Positions 9,060 through 17,772 of a stretch of 64,000 bases of DNA are shown here, piece by piece. The DNA lies in the NCBI RefSeq assembly GCF_001297065.1, contig NZ_LHOX01000018.1, positions 372,001 through 436,000 on the forward strand. Direction: 5' to 3'. Below the pieces are notes generated by a model. That model did not search any database, was not told the origin of the DNA, and was given only the letters and a program-made list of their open reading frames with translations. A program made the position numbers and the translations under genes. Within the stretch, counting starts at the first letter, position 1; every line of letters starts with the position of its first letter. This stretch comes from Enterococcus sp. RIT-PI-f. GTDB taxonomy: Bacteria > Bacillota > Bacilli > Lactobacillales > Enterococcaceae.

Positions 9060-10155
9060 TCGCACGATCGGCATTGTCGGAGGCGGTCAATTAGGCCGGA
9101 TGATGGCGATGAGTGCCAAAAAAATGGGCTTTCGTGTAGGTGTTTTAGACCCTGCAGCCAATTGTCCCACTGCACAAGTCGCAGACTGGCACATCGTCGC
9201 TGCCTATGATGATGTCTTTGCCTTAGAAGAGATGGCACGCCGTGCAGATGTGATCACCTATGAATTTGAAAATGTGAGTGTTGAAGCGCTGAACTCGATT
9301 TTGCCGTATGCCAGCATTCCGCAAGGTACGGACCTGTTGGCCATCACCCAAGACCGTTTACTAGAAAAGTCCTTCTTAGAAGCCAACAATATCGTGATCG
9401 CACCTTACGCGACGATCATCAGCCCAACCGATATCCAAGATGCGATCGAAAGCATTGGCTATCCTTGTGTATTGAAAACCACCCGTGGCGGCTATGATGG
9501 CAAAGGCCAATATGTCTTGTACAGTACAGCAGATCTAGCGCCCTCAATGAATCTGCTGCGAGAAGGAACCTGCGAGTTGGAGGCCTGGATCCCATTCGAA
9601 AAGGAATTATCGATCTTAGTAGCGGGCAACGGTGAAACATTTACGACATTTCCCGTTGTCGAAAATATCCATCGCAATAATATTTTGCATCAAACGATCG
9701 CGCCAGCAAATATTGATCCTGAGGTTGCCGAAGAAGCCAAACGAATTGCGCATATTATTGCCAAATCATTGGATCTCCAAGGCGTATTGGCGATTGAAAT
9801 GTTCTTGACTAAAAGTGGCGGTCTATATGTGAATGAATTGGCACCAAGACCGCATAATTCTGGTCACTATACGATCGAGGCATGTTCCATGAGTCAATTT
9901 GATGCCCATATTCGCGGTATTTGCAGTTGGCCGTTGCCAGACGTTGACTTATTGTCGCCAGCATTGATGGTCAATGTGCTGGGAGAAGCCTTGACCGATA
10001 CGTATGATTTGATTGCAGTCAAACCGGATTGGCAATTTCATTATTATGGCAAGGAAGAAGCCAAAAAAGGCCGCAAAATGGGACATATCACCATTTTGTC
10101 AGATGACATTGCCGGCTTATCGGAAGAAATATATCAAACCAATATTTGGGATTAA
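9040..10155 (+). CDS. purK: 5-(carboxyamino)imidazole ribonucleotide synthase
   Basis: An ATP-grasp enzyme of about 371 residues that makes N5-CAIR from AIR, bicarbonate and ATP. N-terminal [12 protein letters not shown], the ATP-grasp segment [14 protein letters not shown], and [16 protein letters not shown] near the active site are clear. The start is uncertain: ATG 9040 is used, with 9052 (MPNRTIGIV) also possible and neither having a strong ribosome site. The gene overlaps the 3' end of purE, consistent with translational coupling. Confidence 0.93.
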   Translation: MKPLMPNRTIGIVGGGQLGRMMAMSAKKMGFRVGVLDPAANCPTAQVADWHIVAAYDDVFALEEMARRADVITYEFENVSVEALNSILPYASIPQGTDLLAITQDRLLEKSFLEANNIVIAPYATIISPTDIQDAIESIGYPCVLKTTRGGYDGKGQYVLYSTADLAPSMNLLREGTCELEAWIPFEKELSILVAGNGETFTTFPVVENIHRNNILHQTIAPANIDPEVAEEAKRIAHIIAKSLDLQGVLAIEMFLTKSGGLYVNELAPRPHNSGHYTIEACSMSQFDAHIRGICSWPLPDVDLLSPALMVNVLGEALTDTYDLIAVKPDWQFHYYGKEEAKKGRKMGHITILSDDIAGLSEEIYQTNIWD

Positions 10156-10167
10156 AGGAGAAATGAC

Positions 10168-11466
10168 ATGTTAGAGCGTTATACAAGACCAGAAATGGGT
10201 GCGATCTGGACAGATCAAAATCGTTATCAAGCGTGGCTTGAGGTTGAAATCTTAGCGGATGAGGCTTGGGCCGAATTGGGGGAGATCCCTAAGGAAGATG
10301 TCGCTTTGATTCGTGAGAAAGCGACATTTGACATTGATCGAATCTTGGAGATTGAAGCCCAAACCAGACATGATGTCGTGGCCTTTACCCGTGCAGTTTC
10401 AGAATCTTTAGGTGCTGAAAGCAAGTGGGTCCATTATGGATTGACGTCAACGGATGTCGTGGATACTGCTTATGGGTATTTAATGAAACAAGCCAATGAT
10501 CTGATTCGCGAAGATCTTGCGCGTTTTGTTGAGATATTGGGCAACAAAGCCAAAGAGTATAAAGATACCGTCATGATGGGCAGAACCCATGGTGTCCATG
10601 CAGAGCCGACTACATTTGGTCTAAAACTTGCTTTATGGTATTCAGAAATGAAACGCAACGTGGATCGTTTTGAGCGAGCTGCTGCTGGCGTCGAAGCTGG
10701 TAAAATCAGCGGTGCAGTTGGGACATTTGCCAATATCCCGCCGTTTGTAGAAACCTATGTCTGCGAAAAGTTAGGGATTCGTCCACAAGATATCTCCACC
10801 CAAGTCTTGCCAAGGGATCTTCATGCAGAATATTTTTCTGCTATGGCATTGATTGCGACAAGTATCGAAAAATTTGCCACAGAGATTCGCGGCTTACAAA
10901 AATCTGAGACCCGCGAAGTAGAAGAATTCTTTGCCAAAGGCCAAAAAGGCTCTTCAGCGATGCCTCACAAACGCAATCCAATCGGTTCAGAAAATATGGC
11001 TGGTTTGGCCCGCGTGGTGAGAGGCCATATGCTGACGGCGTATGAAAATGTATCTTTGTGGCATGAAAGAGATATTTCGCACTCTTCGGCAGAGCGGATC
11101 ATCGTGCCGGATACAACGATTCTGATCGATTATATGCTGCATCGTTTTGGCAATATCGTCAAAAACTTGACTGTCTTCCCCGACAATATGAAACGCAATA
11201 TGAACGCGACGTTCGGTTTGATCTATAGTCAACGTGTGTTGCTGAAATTGATCGATCATGGCTTGACCCGAGAAGAAGCCTATGATTTGGTCCAACCTAA
11301 AACGGCAGAAGCCTGGGACGAGCAAACGGATTTTAGACCCTTACTAGAAGCAGATCAACAAATCATGTCGATTTTATCATCGGAGGATCTTGATGATGCC
11401 TTTGATTATCGTCATCATTTGAAACAGGTAGATACGATTTTTGCGCGTGTGGGATTAGGGGAATAA
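10168..11466 (+). CDS. purB: Adenylosuccinate lyase
   Basis: A 432-residue fumarase-superfamily lyase acting twice in purine synthesis: SAICAR to AICAR and adenylosuccinate to AMP. The signature loop [16 protein letters not shown] is intact, as are TSTDVVDT and [27 protein letters not shown] precedes the ATG, 12 bp after purK. It forms the third gene of the short purEKB transcript, ended by a strong terminator, and is separated from purC onward by four minus-strand genes. Confidence 0.96.
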   Translation: MLERYTRPEMGAIWTDQNRYQAWLEVEILADEAWAELGEIPKEDVALIREKATFDIDRILEIEAQTRHDVVAFTRAVSESLGAESKWVHYGLTSTDVVDTAYGYLMKQANDLIREDLARFVEILGNKAKEYKDTVMMGRTHGVHAEPTTFGLKLALWYSEMKRNVDRFERAAAGVEAGKISGAVGTFANIPPFVETYVCEKLGIRPQDISTQVLPRDLHAEYFSAMALIATSIEKFATEIRGLQKSETREVEEFFAKGQKGSSAMPHKRNPIGSENMAGLARVVRGHMLTAYENVSLWHERDISHSSAERIIVPDTTILIDYMLHRFGNIVKNLTVFPDNMKRNMNATFGLIYSQRVLLKLIDHGLTREEAYDLVQPKTAEAWDEQTDFRPLLEADQQIMSILSSEDLDDAFDYRHHLKQVDTIFARVGLGE

Positions 11467-11529
11467 AGCAAAAGTGACGCTGATTCTAAATAGGTCGAAG
11501 GAGTCACATCCACCTGTGAATTAAATGAA

Positions 11530-11566
11530 AGAGACAAACCTAGATGTCAAGGTTTGTCTCTTTTTT
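11530..11566. terminator. Terminator between convergent purB and rsgA
   Basis: A perfect 12-bp stem AGAGACAAACCT / AGGTTTGTCTCT with an 8-base loop followed by T6; no equally good U-tract on the minus strand, but it can serve both convergent genes. Confidence 0.9.
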
Positions 11567-12517
11567 CTAATGCTTCAATAGTTTATCAAATCGTTCTTTT
11601 CGTTTTAAATACGCTATTTCTTTTTCCATTTTGCGATAGCGCTTGAAAAGGTCTTGATCCAGGGATCCATCTAAAAGAGCCTCTTTCACTGCACAATTAG
11701 GTTCACTTTTATGCTGGCAATCATTGAACCGACACGCGCGTGCCAGGTCGAGGATTTCTTGGAAATGCTGCTCCACTGCCGTGGTAGATACTGTCGCTAA
11801 ACCAACTTCTCGCATGCCGGGTGTATCGATGATCATGCTGCCGTTCGGCAGAACGAATAATTCGCGATTAGTTGTTGTATGCTTTCCCCGTGCATCATTT
11901 TCGCGGATCTCTTTTGTCGATTGATTGGCTGATTTAACTAATTGGTTGATCAAAGTAGACTTGCCGACACCAGATGAGCCAATAAAAGTGACGATTTTAC
12001 CTGCTTCTAGATAAGGCATAAATGTTGCACAAGGGTCTTGGCAGTGATTGCTGGTGATGACTGACAGGCCGATAAAATGTTGGTTCATGCTTTGAATGTA
12101 CGCAGCAATTTCATTTTCTGAACGCAAGTCAGTTTTTGTTAAAACAAAAACTGGTGTTGCACCACTATCCCAAACGAGGGTGGTCAACCGTTCCAAGCGC
12201 GCCAAATTAAATTCTTCATTGGCGCTAGTGGTTATAAAAACTGTGTCGATATTTGCAGCGATTCCTTGTTCGTCTTGTCTTTGTCCAGCTACTTTTCTTT
12301 GTAAGAAACTGTGTCGCGGCAGTACATCCTCGATAATAAAATGATCAGTATCATGGGTGCTTCCTTGGACCAAATCGCCAACGATCGGAAATGCACGAAA
12401 CGTTTGATGTGTATTTCTGAATTTTCCTGACACTTGGCCTAACACGATTTGGTTGTCAGCCAACAATATCTTCGATAGATCTTTTGCTTGAAAAATTACT
12501 CTTCCAGTTTGTTTCAT
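11567..12517 (-). CDS. rsgA: Ribosome small subunit-dependent GTPase A
   Basis: A 316-residue circularly permuted GTPase of late 30S assembly. The G4 motif TKTD (about 127-130) comes before G1 GSSGVGKST (about 180-188) and G3 DTPGMREVG, the permuted order that defines the family. An N-terminal OB-fold region (1-70) and a C-terminal zinc site (CRFNDC, later His and Cys in HKSEPNC) are visible. AGGAGGAAG lies before the ATG; an overlapping out-of-frame ATG sits 4 bases upstream. It is downstream of pbp5 on the same strand, with a weak terminator between. Confidence 0.94.
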   Translation of the reverse strand: MKQTGRVIFQAKDLSKILLADNQIVLGQVSGKFRNTHQTFRAFPIVGDLVQGSTHDTDHFIIEDVLPRHSFLQRKVAGQRQDEQGIAANIDTVFITTSANEEFNLARLERLTTLVWDSGATPVFVLTKTDLRSENEIAAYIQSMNQHFIGLSVITSNHCQDPCATFMPYLEAGKIVTFIGSSGVGKSTLINQLVKSANQSTKEIRENDARGKHTTTNRELFVLPNGSMIIDTPGMREVGLATVSTTAVEQHFQEILDLARACRFNDCQHKSEPNCAVKEALLDGSLDQDLFKRYRKMEKEIAYLKRKERFDKLLKH

Positions 12518-12538
12518 TCATCTTCCTCCTAAATATTT

Positions 12539-12564
12539 GGAGGTTCTATGAACAGAAAACCTCC
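12539..12564 (-). promoter_or_regulatory. Hairpin in the rsgA 5' leader
   Basis: On the minus strand, GGAGGTT and AACCTCC form a 7-bp stem around 12 bases, about 10-15 bases upstream of the rsgA AGGAGG. The 3' arm CCTCC could alternatively pair with the ribosome site itself. No T-run follows, so it is not a plain terminator. Confidence 0.4.
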
Positions 12565-12620
12565 ACTTGATTCATTACACGAATGGTTTTCATAAGACAT
12601 CATCCTTTCTGAATAAAATT

Positions 12621-12649
12621 AAAAATCAGCATTGATCGCTGTTTTTTTT
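12621..12649 (-). terminator. Weak terminator after pbp5
   Basis: On the minus strand, CAGCG ATCAA TGCTG followed by ATTTTTAATTTT; only a 5-bp stem. It also has a T8 on the plus side. Read-through into rsgA is likely. Confidence 0.5.
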
Positions 12650-12696
12650 GAATGTATACAAAAATTGAAGGTATTTGACACGATCTTGACAATGGC

Positions 12697-14736
12697 TTAG
12701 TATTTCCCAGCCAAATAAGTCAATAGATCAGGGCCCAATTTGGTTGCTGATTGGCCTTCTTCCCGGTTATCTAACATTGATAAGAGGAGATAGCCTTGGT
12801 CTTCGCTGTCGAAAGCAAAGAGGAAGCTGTTTTCTTGCCCTTGCTCATCTTGTGTATCTTTGATTTCAGCGGTACCGGTTTTGGCAGCTAACGGAATACC
12901 TAAGCTGGCCAACGTATGTGCAGTCCCATTGGCGTCCGAAACCACGGCCTGCAAATCATTGTTGATCTGTGCAATCGTGTCCGGCTTGAAGACTTCTTTG
13001 TCTTTTGTTTCAGCGTCTAATAGCAATTTGGGATAAACAAGCTTTCCTTGATTGGCGAAAACGGAATAGGTCGTCGCTTGTTGGATCGGATTCATCAATA
13101 GTTCACCTTGGCCATAGCCTGTATCGGCCAACAAAATCTCAGAATTGAAGGTATCCTCATTAGAGATTTGGGCTGCGTTCATAGAAAAAGGCAAGTCTAA
13201 ATCTTCGCCGAAGATCAAGGAAGACAAGCCTTCACGAAAGGCATCTTCTCCCATAGCTAAGGTTTGCTGCGCCATATAAATATTGTCAGAATAAACCAAT
13301 GCTTGCTGCAAGTTGACAGAAGCCACATCTGTGACTCGAGTGACATAGTAATCGCCCCAAGAGCTGTCTTTTTGCCATTTAAGACCAGAAATATTCATAG
13401 ATTGTTCAGGATCAATGGTGCTGTTTTCTAGACCGATGGCAGCTGTGATGGTTTTAAAAGTGGAACCAGGGGCGTATGCCGTAGTGAAACGACTAATGAA
13501 TGGCAGTTTTTCGTCATTTTCATACGCATCGTAAGCTTCTTGAGAGATACCATTGGTCATCAAATTCGGGTCGTAACTAGGAGAGCTGGCCAATACCAAT
13601 AAATCACCGCTCTTAGGTTCAGTAACAACAGTTGCACCAGCTTGGCCATCTAATGCATCAAAAGCGATTTGCTGCGCTTCTTGATCGATGGTTAGTTGGA
13701 TGTCCGCGCCATCTTGGCGGTCTTTTTCTAACAATACTTCTTTTTCTGTGCCTTCTTCATCGGTGATCGTGATTTGGCCACCGTTTTCGCCCCGTAATGT
13801 GTCATCGTAAGCGGCTTCCAAACCAGCACGGCCAATCTGGCTATTGCTGGACAGTGAAGGATTGCTTTCAATATCTTCAGCGGTCACATTTCCCAAGTAG
13901 CCGATCAATTGCGCCGCGGCTTCTCCGAGGGGATAACGCCTGCCGGTTGTCTCTTGGATCGAGGCGCCAGTAGGCAGATCCGCTGTATTGTCAACGATGC
14001 TCAATGGAACGAAATAGTCGTCTTGGACCCACGATTGTGATAGTGCCGTGTTGATCGTTTCTTCTGTCACATCGAATTGATCTGCGATCGCCTTGATGTT
14101 GGCTGTTTTTTCATCACCTGTACCTAATTCTCCGGGAATGATCCCTAACTGATACAAGGTGCCATTTTCAGCTAATGGTTGATTGTTGCGGTCAAGGATC
14201 TCGCCACGCGTGGCGGTATCAACAGTTATACTCACTTTATCTTGTCCGCTCATGGAAGGGAAGATCATTTCAGGTGACCATTCAATCAGTGCATCCGTAC
14301 CATCTACGCTAATCGTACCTTTATAGGTCAATGCTGTCAGCTCGCCTAAAGAAGTCGACATTGAAGCAGTGTAGCTAAAGTCATAGGTCTGACTGTCTGT
14401 GCTTTTTGTAACTGTCAGGTCATCGGCGGTATAATTCTCGGCGCCGATGCCAGTATAGATTGCTTGGTATTTTTCAACCAATTGCGCGTCGTCGTACGCA
14501 TTGTCCGTCAAACTATTTTCAGTCATCAATTGAGGTAATGCATCAAAATCATTTTCATTCAACGCTTTGACGAATGTGGTCAAAGTTTTTTTTGCCGCCG
14601 CCAAGTGTTGATTCGTCTTGTACGTTTGATAGCCATAGAAGCTGCCGCCGATCAAGAGGATCATAAGGGGGAGGAGCAGCCATAGCCATTTGCGTTTGGA
14701 AACGCCAACGGCTTTGTTTCTTCGTGATTCATTCAT
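12697..14736 (-). CDS. pbp5: Low-affinity class B penicillin-binding protein (PBP5 type)
   Basis: A 679-residue D,D-transpeptidase that cross-links peptidoglycan and is the family responsible for intrinsic beta-lactam tolerance in enterococci. A short cytoplasmic tail and one membrane helix (about 17-35) are followed by an NTF2-like MecA_N domain (about 40-160), a PBP dimer domain with GEILDRNNQPLA, and the transpeptidase domain. Active-site motifs are intact: STFK at Ser425, SDN at Ser483, KTGT at Lys619. I recall close similarity in length and sequence to E. faecium PBP5. Its ATG overlaps the DUF1054 gene stop (ATGA), so the two are coupled. Confidence 0.92.
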   Translation of the reverse strand: MNESRRNKAVGVSKRKWLWLLLPLMILLIGGSFYGYQTYKTNQHLAAAKKTLTTFVKALNENDFDALPQLMTENSLTDNAYDDAQLVEKYQAIYTGIGAENYTADDLTVTKSTDSQTYDFSYTASMSTSLGELTALTYKGTISVDGTDALIEWSPEMIFPSMSGQDKVSITVDTATRGEILDRNNQPLAENGTLYQLGIIPGELGTGDEKTANIKAIADQFDVTEETINTALSQSWVQDDYFVPLSIVDNTADLPTGASIQETTGRRYPLGEAAAQLIGYLGNVTAEDIESNPSLSSNSQIGRAGLEAAYDDTLRGENGGQITITDEEGTEKEVLLEKDRQDGADIQLTIDQEAQQIAFDALDGQAGATVVTEPKSGDLLVLASSPSYDPNLMTNGISQEAYDAYENDEKLPFISRFTTAYAPGSTFKTITAAIGLENSTIDPEQSMNISGLKWQKDSSWGDYYVTRVTDVASVNLQQALVYSDNIYMAQQTLAMGEDAFREGLSSLIFGEDLDLPFSMNAAQISNEDTFNSEILLADTGYGQGELLMNPIQQATTYSVFANQGKLVYPKLLLDAETKDKEVFKPDTIAQINNDLQAVVSDANGTAHTLASLGIPLAAKTGTAEIKDTQDEQGQENSFLFAFDSEDQGYLLLSMLDNREEGQSATKLGPDLLTYLAGKY

Positions 14737-15347
14737 GATTCAATCTTCTCCATTTCATTGATACCAGATCGTTGCAAGTATAAAGGCAATAATGCTTCAT
14801 AGACAGCTAAAATTTCTGGCAGGGTAACGTCTTCGATTTGTGCTTTCGGAAAGATCTTCCCAATCTGACACTCACTTTTTTTGACTGTTTTTAACCGCAA
14901 CAGGGTTGTTGACCACTCGCTAAGCGGGACAACATCGTATTTTGTATGGTCTGGGGAAATCACAAAATCTGCAGGCAATGACGAAAATAAATCGGGGGCT
15001 TCCAACCAAGAAGTAGCGATCTCTTGCTGATTTTTCGGTTGATCGATCACGCTCAACCAGACAAAGACATAGTCAGCATTGATACCGATTTGAAAATGGG
15101 CATCCATTTTATACCCACGTTTGTTTGGTCCGATTCCAGCCCATGTTTCCGCGGGTGGATAGACAGTTCGACGTCGGTGTTGGGCAATGTGGAGATAAAA
15201 GGGGGCGTGGCACTGTTCTTCGAATAAAGGAAGTGCCGCATCGCTGATTTGTTGGAAAATGGGTTGGATCTGGGCGCGGATCTGCGCCATGCGTTCTTCA
15301 AGCGTGTCGATCGTAAAAATCGTAAAATGTTCTTTTGTAAATAGCAT
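14733..15347 (-). CDS. UPF0637/DUF1054 family protein (YktB-like)
   Basis: About 204 residues with HIAQHRRRTVYPPAETWAGIGPNKRGYK, the most recognisable DUF1054 stretch, and VFVWLSVIDQPKNQ. The function is unknown in the family. The start at 15347 (MLFTKEHF) has AAAGGACAG at the right distance; seven codons upstream of it are in frame but not supported. It is translationally coupled to pbp5 by a 4-base overlap. In Bacillus subtilis the DUF1054 gene yktB lies near an inositol monophosphatase and a UPF0223 gene; here those two are at 44 kb. Confidence 0.85.
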   Translation of the reverse strand: MLFTKEHFTIFTIDTLEERMAQIRAQIQPIFQQISDAALPLFEEQCHAPFYLHIAQHRRRTVYPPAETWAGIGPNKRGYKMDAHFQIGINADYVFVWLSVIDQPKNQQEIATSWLEAPDLFSSLPADFVISPDHTKYDVVPLSEWSTTLLRLKTVKKSECQIGKIFPKAQIEDVTLPEILAVYEALLPLYLQRSGINEMEKIES

Positions 15348-15389
15348 CGTTCTGTCCTTTCTTTGCACTACCTATAGTATATCTAGTAT

Positions 15390-15420
15390 AACAAAAAAAG
15401 CACGAAAATATCCGTGCTTT
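15390..15420 (-). terminator. Terminator after the 15458-15838 gene
   Basis: A perfect 8-bp stem AAAGCACG / CGTGCTTT with 8-base loop; on the minus strand it is followed by a T7 run. It separates the hypothetical gene from the DUF1054-pbp5 transcript. Confidence 0.85.
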
Positions 15421-15457
15421 ACCTTTTGATTTTTGTGTGGACAAGCTTTTCTTCAAC

Positions 15458-15838
15458 TTAGGCAAATTTAGGTGTCCATGATTGGACAGACTGTACGTTG
15501 TGCAGGCGCTCCAGTAAAATATCGATAAAAGATGCATCCATTTCCACTAAGTCAAAGTAGACACGAAAACAGTAGGTATGCTTAAACAAATGCTGGCGAT
15601 GGATCTGATGGATGATCAATTCTTCATTCACCCCGTTGCAGTATTGCAATACTCGTTTTCGTTCTTCGAGATAGTGGGGACGACTGTCTTTTTTCAAAAG
15701 ACCAAAAGCATAGAAGCTCGTTTGTTGATTCAGTGCAACGATTTGATTCACAGCCAACAATTCATTATGAAGTGCCACTCTTTCTTTATCTGTCAAATGG
15801 GCCAAAAAATGATCGGCTCGTTCCTTCAGCGACCACAT
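15458..15838 (-). CDS. Hypothetical protein, 126 residues
   Basis: Not recognised. Helical and basic, beginning MWSLKERADHFLAHLTDKE, rich in Leu, His and Gln, with no membrane segment or signal peptide. GAGGAGGCGTAC precedes the ATG. It is transcribed alone on the minus strand, divergent from purC with 271 bp between, and has its own terminator. Nothing indicates its function. Confidence 0.65.
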   Translation of the reverse strand: MWSLKERADHFLAHLTDKERVALHNELLAVNQIVALNQQTSFYAFGLLKKDSRPHYLEERKRVLQYCNGVNEELIIHQIHRQHLFKHTYCFRVYFDLVEMDASFIDILLERLHNVQSVQSWTPKFA

Positions 15839-15970
15839 AGATGTACGCCTCCTCGAATAGTCCTTGCTCGACCTAATGATAGCATGAAAAAAATCAGATG
15901 TAAACGCTTCATGGAGAAAGCCAGCCGTTAGCGTTGGATATCTGGTATTTTCCCCATTTTTTCTATTTCG

Positions 15971-16049
15971 TTAAATACGAACGTTCGTAGAAAAACATCT
16001 GTAAAATGTCCATATATTCGTTGACCACCTCTTGCGTGGTTGCTAGAAT
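15971..16049 (+). promoter_or_regulatory. PurBox-containing promoter of purC
   Basis: TTGACC (16021-16026), 17-bp spacer, TAGAAT (16044-16049) with a TGC extended -10, nearly the same layout as the purE promoter. The palindrome TACGAACGTTCGTA (CGAA at 15978-15981) begins 43 bp before the -35, about -76 from the predicted start. Another TTCG (16017-16020) abuts the -35. A PurR-type regulator is inferred. Confidence 0.7.
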
Positions 16050-16109
16050 AGAATCAATCAACAGAAGTGTCATTGCTGTGTGAATCTGAAAGCTTAAACG
16101 AGGTGGCGT

Positions 16110-16835
16110 ATGGAAAAGGAAGTGCTTCTTTACGAAGGGAAAGCGAAAAAACTATTTAAGAAACCTGATTCAAACGAATTAAGAGTGGAATATCTCGACC
16201 AAGCAACAGCCCTAAATGGTCAAAAAAAAGATGCGATCCAAGGGAAAGGTGCGTTGAACAATCAAATCACCAGCTATCTTTTTCAATTGTTGGCCAAGGA
16301 AGGCATTCATAGTCATTTTATCAAAAAGTTATCTAAACACGAACAATTGATCGAAATGGTGGAGATGATTCCTTTAGAAGTCGTTGTGCGGAATGTCGCG
16401 GCTGGGAGTTTTTCAAAACGATTGGGGATCGAAGAAGGCACACCTTTGCCTCGACCGATCGTGGAATTCTATTACAAAGACGATGCACTAGATGATCCAT
16501 TTATCAATGATGATCATATGGCTTATCTAGGTGTAGCAACAGTGGAAGAACGTGAAGGAATGCGGGATTTGGCTTTGCAAGTCAATGAAACTTTGCAAAA
16601 GATTTTTGCACAAATCTACATTCGTTTGATCGATTTTAAGATTGAAATTGGCAAAACAGTGCAAGGGGGATTACTTTTGGCTGATGAAATATCACCGGAT
16701 ACCTGCCGTTTGTGGGACGCTGTAACCAATGATCATTTGGATAAAGATATTTATCGTCGCGATCTAGGTGATATCTTGCCTGTGTATCAAGAAGTATACA
16801 ATCGATTAGAAAAGGAGTTTTCATCATGTATTTAG
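16110..16835 (+). CDS. purC: Phosphoribosylaminoimidazole-succinocarboxamide synthase
   Basis: A 241-residue SAICAR synthetase joining CAIR and aspartate with ATP. The N-terminal EVLLYEGKAKKLFK, then VVVRNVAAGSFSKRLGIEEG and LIDFKIEIGK, are family signatures. ACGAGGTGGC before the ATG is a modest ribosome site. First gene of a nine-gene operon whose members overlap or nearly abut; its end overlaps purS by 10 bases. Regulation by the PurBox-like site upstream is inferred. Confidence 0.96.
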   Translation: MEKEVLLYEGKAKKLFKKPDSNELRVEYLDQATALNGQKKDAIQGKGALNNQITSYLFQLLAKEGIHSHFIKKLSKHEQLIEMVEMIPLEVVVRNVAAGSFSKRLGIEEGTPLPRPIVEFYYKDDALDDPFINDDHMAYLGVATVEEREGMRDLALQVNETLQKIFAQIYIRLIDFKIEIGKTVQGGLLLADEISPDTCRLWDAVTNDHLDKDIYRRDLGDILPVYQEVYNRLEKEFSSCI

Positions 16836-17098
16836 TCAAAGTCTATGTGACATATAAAGATTCTGTTTTAGATCCCCAAGGAGAAGCGGTAAAAGGCGCT
16901 GTTCATCGTTTGGGCTATCAAGATGTTGCGTCGATCCGTATCGGTAAATATTTTGAGATCAAGGTAGCAGCTGCAGCAGGAAAAACAGAGACAGATGTCC
17001 AACAAGAAATCGAAGCTATCTGCGACAAACTTTTGGCCAATGTCAATATGGAAACGTATCGGTATGAAATCTCATGGTTGGAGGAAGTCAGTGTATGA
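16826..17098 (+). CDS. purS: Phosphoribosylformylglycinamidine synthase subunit PurS
   Basis: A 90-residue small subunit that holds PurL and PurQ together in the FGAM synthetase complex and channels ammonia. [22 protein letters not shown] and IRIGKYFEI are typical. AAAAGGAG inside the purC end serves as ribosome site. It overlaps purC (10 bases) and purQ (ATGA), which fits a stoichiometric complex. Confidence 0.95.
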   Translation: MYLVKVYVTYKDSVLDPQGEAVKGAVHRLGYQDVASIRIGKYFEIKVAAAAGKTETDVQQEIEAICDKLLANVNMETYRYEISWLEEVSV

Positions 17099-17772
17099 AA
17101 TTTGCGGTTATCGTCTTTCCAGGATCAAACTGTGATGTCGATTTGATGTGGGCAATCAAAGATATCATGGGGGCAGAAGCGGAATATGTTCGTCATGATG
17201 CCGATAGTTTGGCAGGATTTGACGGTGTCTTATTGCCTGGAGGATTTTCTTATGGTGACTATTTGCGTTGTGGGGCAATTGCTCGTTTTTCGGCAATCAT
17301 GTCTGAAGTGATTCGTTTTGCAGAAGAAGGCAAGCCGGTCTTCGGTACTTGTAATGGATTTCAGATTTTGACAGAAGCCGGTTTGCTCCCTGGTGTACTG
17401 CAGCGAAATGAGTCACTGCATTTTATCAGCAAACCTGTCCAATTGACCGTCAACAATCAAACGGCGTTTACCTCTGAATATACAGCTGACGAGGTGATCA
17501 CGATCCCTGTGGCCCATGGCGAAGGCAATTATTATTGTGATGAAGAAACATATGCCGAATTGGCGGCCAATCAGCAAATCGTGTTTCGTTATACGGAAAA
17601 TGTGAATGGCAGTATCCACAATATTGCGGGTATTTGCAATCGTGCAGGCAATGTCTTAGGGATGATGCCGCATCCGGAACGAGCGGTGGAATCGCTGCTA
17701 GGTTCTGACGATGGCAAGCGATTCTTTGCCTCGATCTTAAAAAATTTTGGGAAGGTGCCAGTGAATGGATAA
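17095..17772 (+). CDS. purQ: Phosphoribosylformylglycinamidine synthase subunit PurQ
   Basis: A 225-residue class I glutamine amidotransferase subunit that releases ammonia for PurL. The nucleophile Cys is in GTCNGFQ and the catalytic His-Glu pair in [14 protein letters not shown] near the start is also conserved. The ATG at 17095 follows GGAGGAAG and overlaps the purS stop. An in-frame ATG at 17074 lies upstream of that ribosome site and is not used. Confidence 0.95.
   Translation: MKFAVIVFPGSNCDVDLMWAIKDIMGAEAEYVRHDADSLAGFDGVLLPGGFSYGDYLRCGAIARFSAIMSEVIRFAEEGKPVFGTCNGFQILTEAGLLPGVLQRNESLHFISKPVQLTVNNQTAFTSEYTADEVITIPVAHGEGNYYCDEETYAELAANQQIVFRYTENVNGSIHNIAGICNRAGNVLGMMPHPERAVESLLGSDDGKRFFASILKNFGKVPVNG

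Noticed and set aside
12539-12564. T-box or rho-independent terminator in front of rsgA
   Set aside because: No T-run follows the stem on the minus strand and no T-box motif is present; kept only as a possible leader structure.
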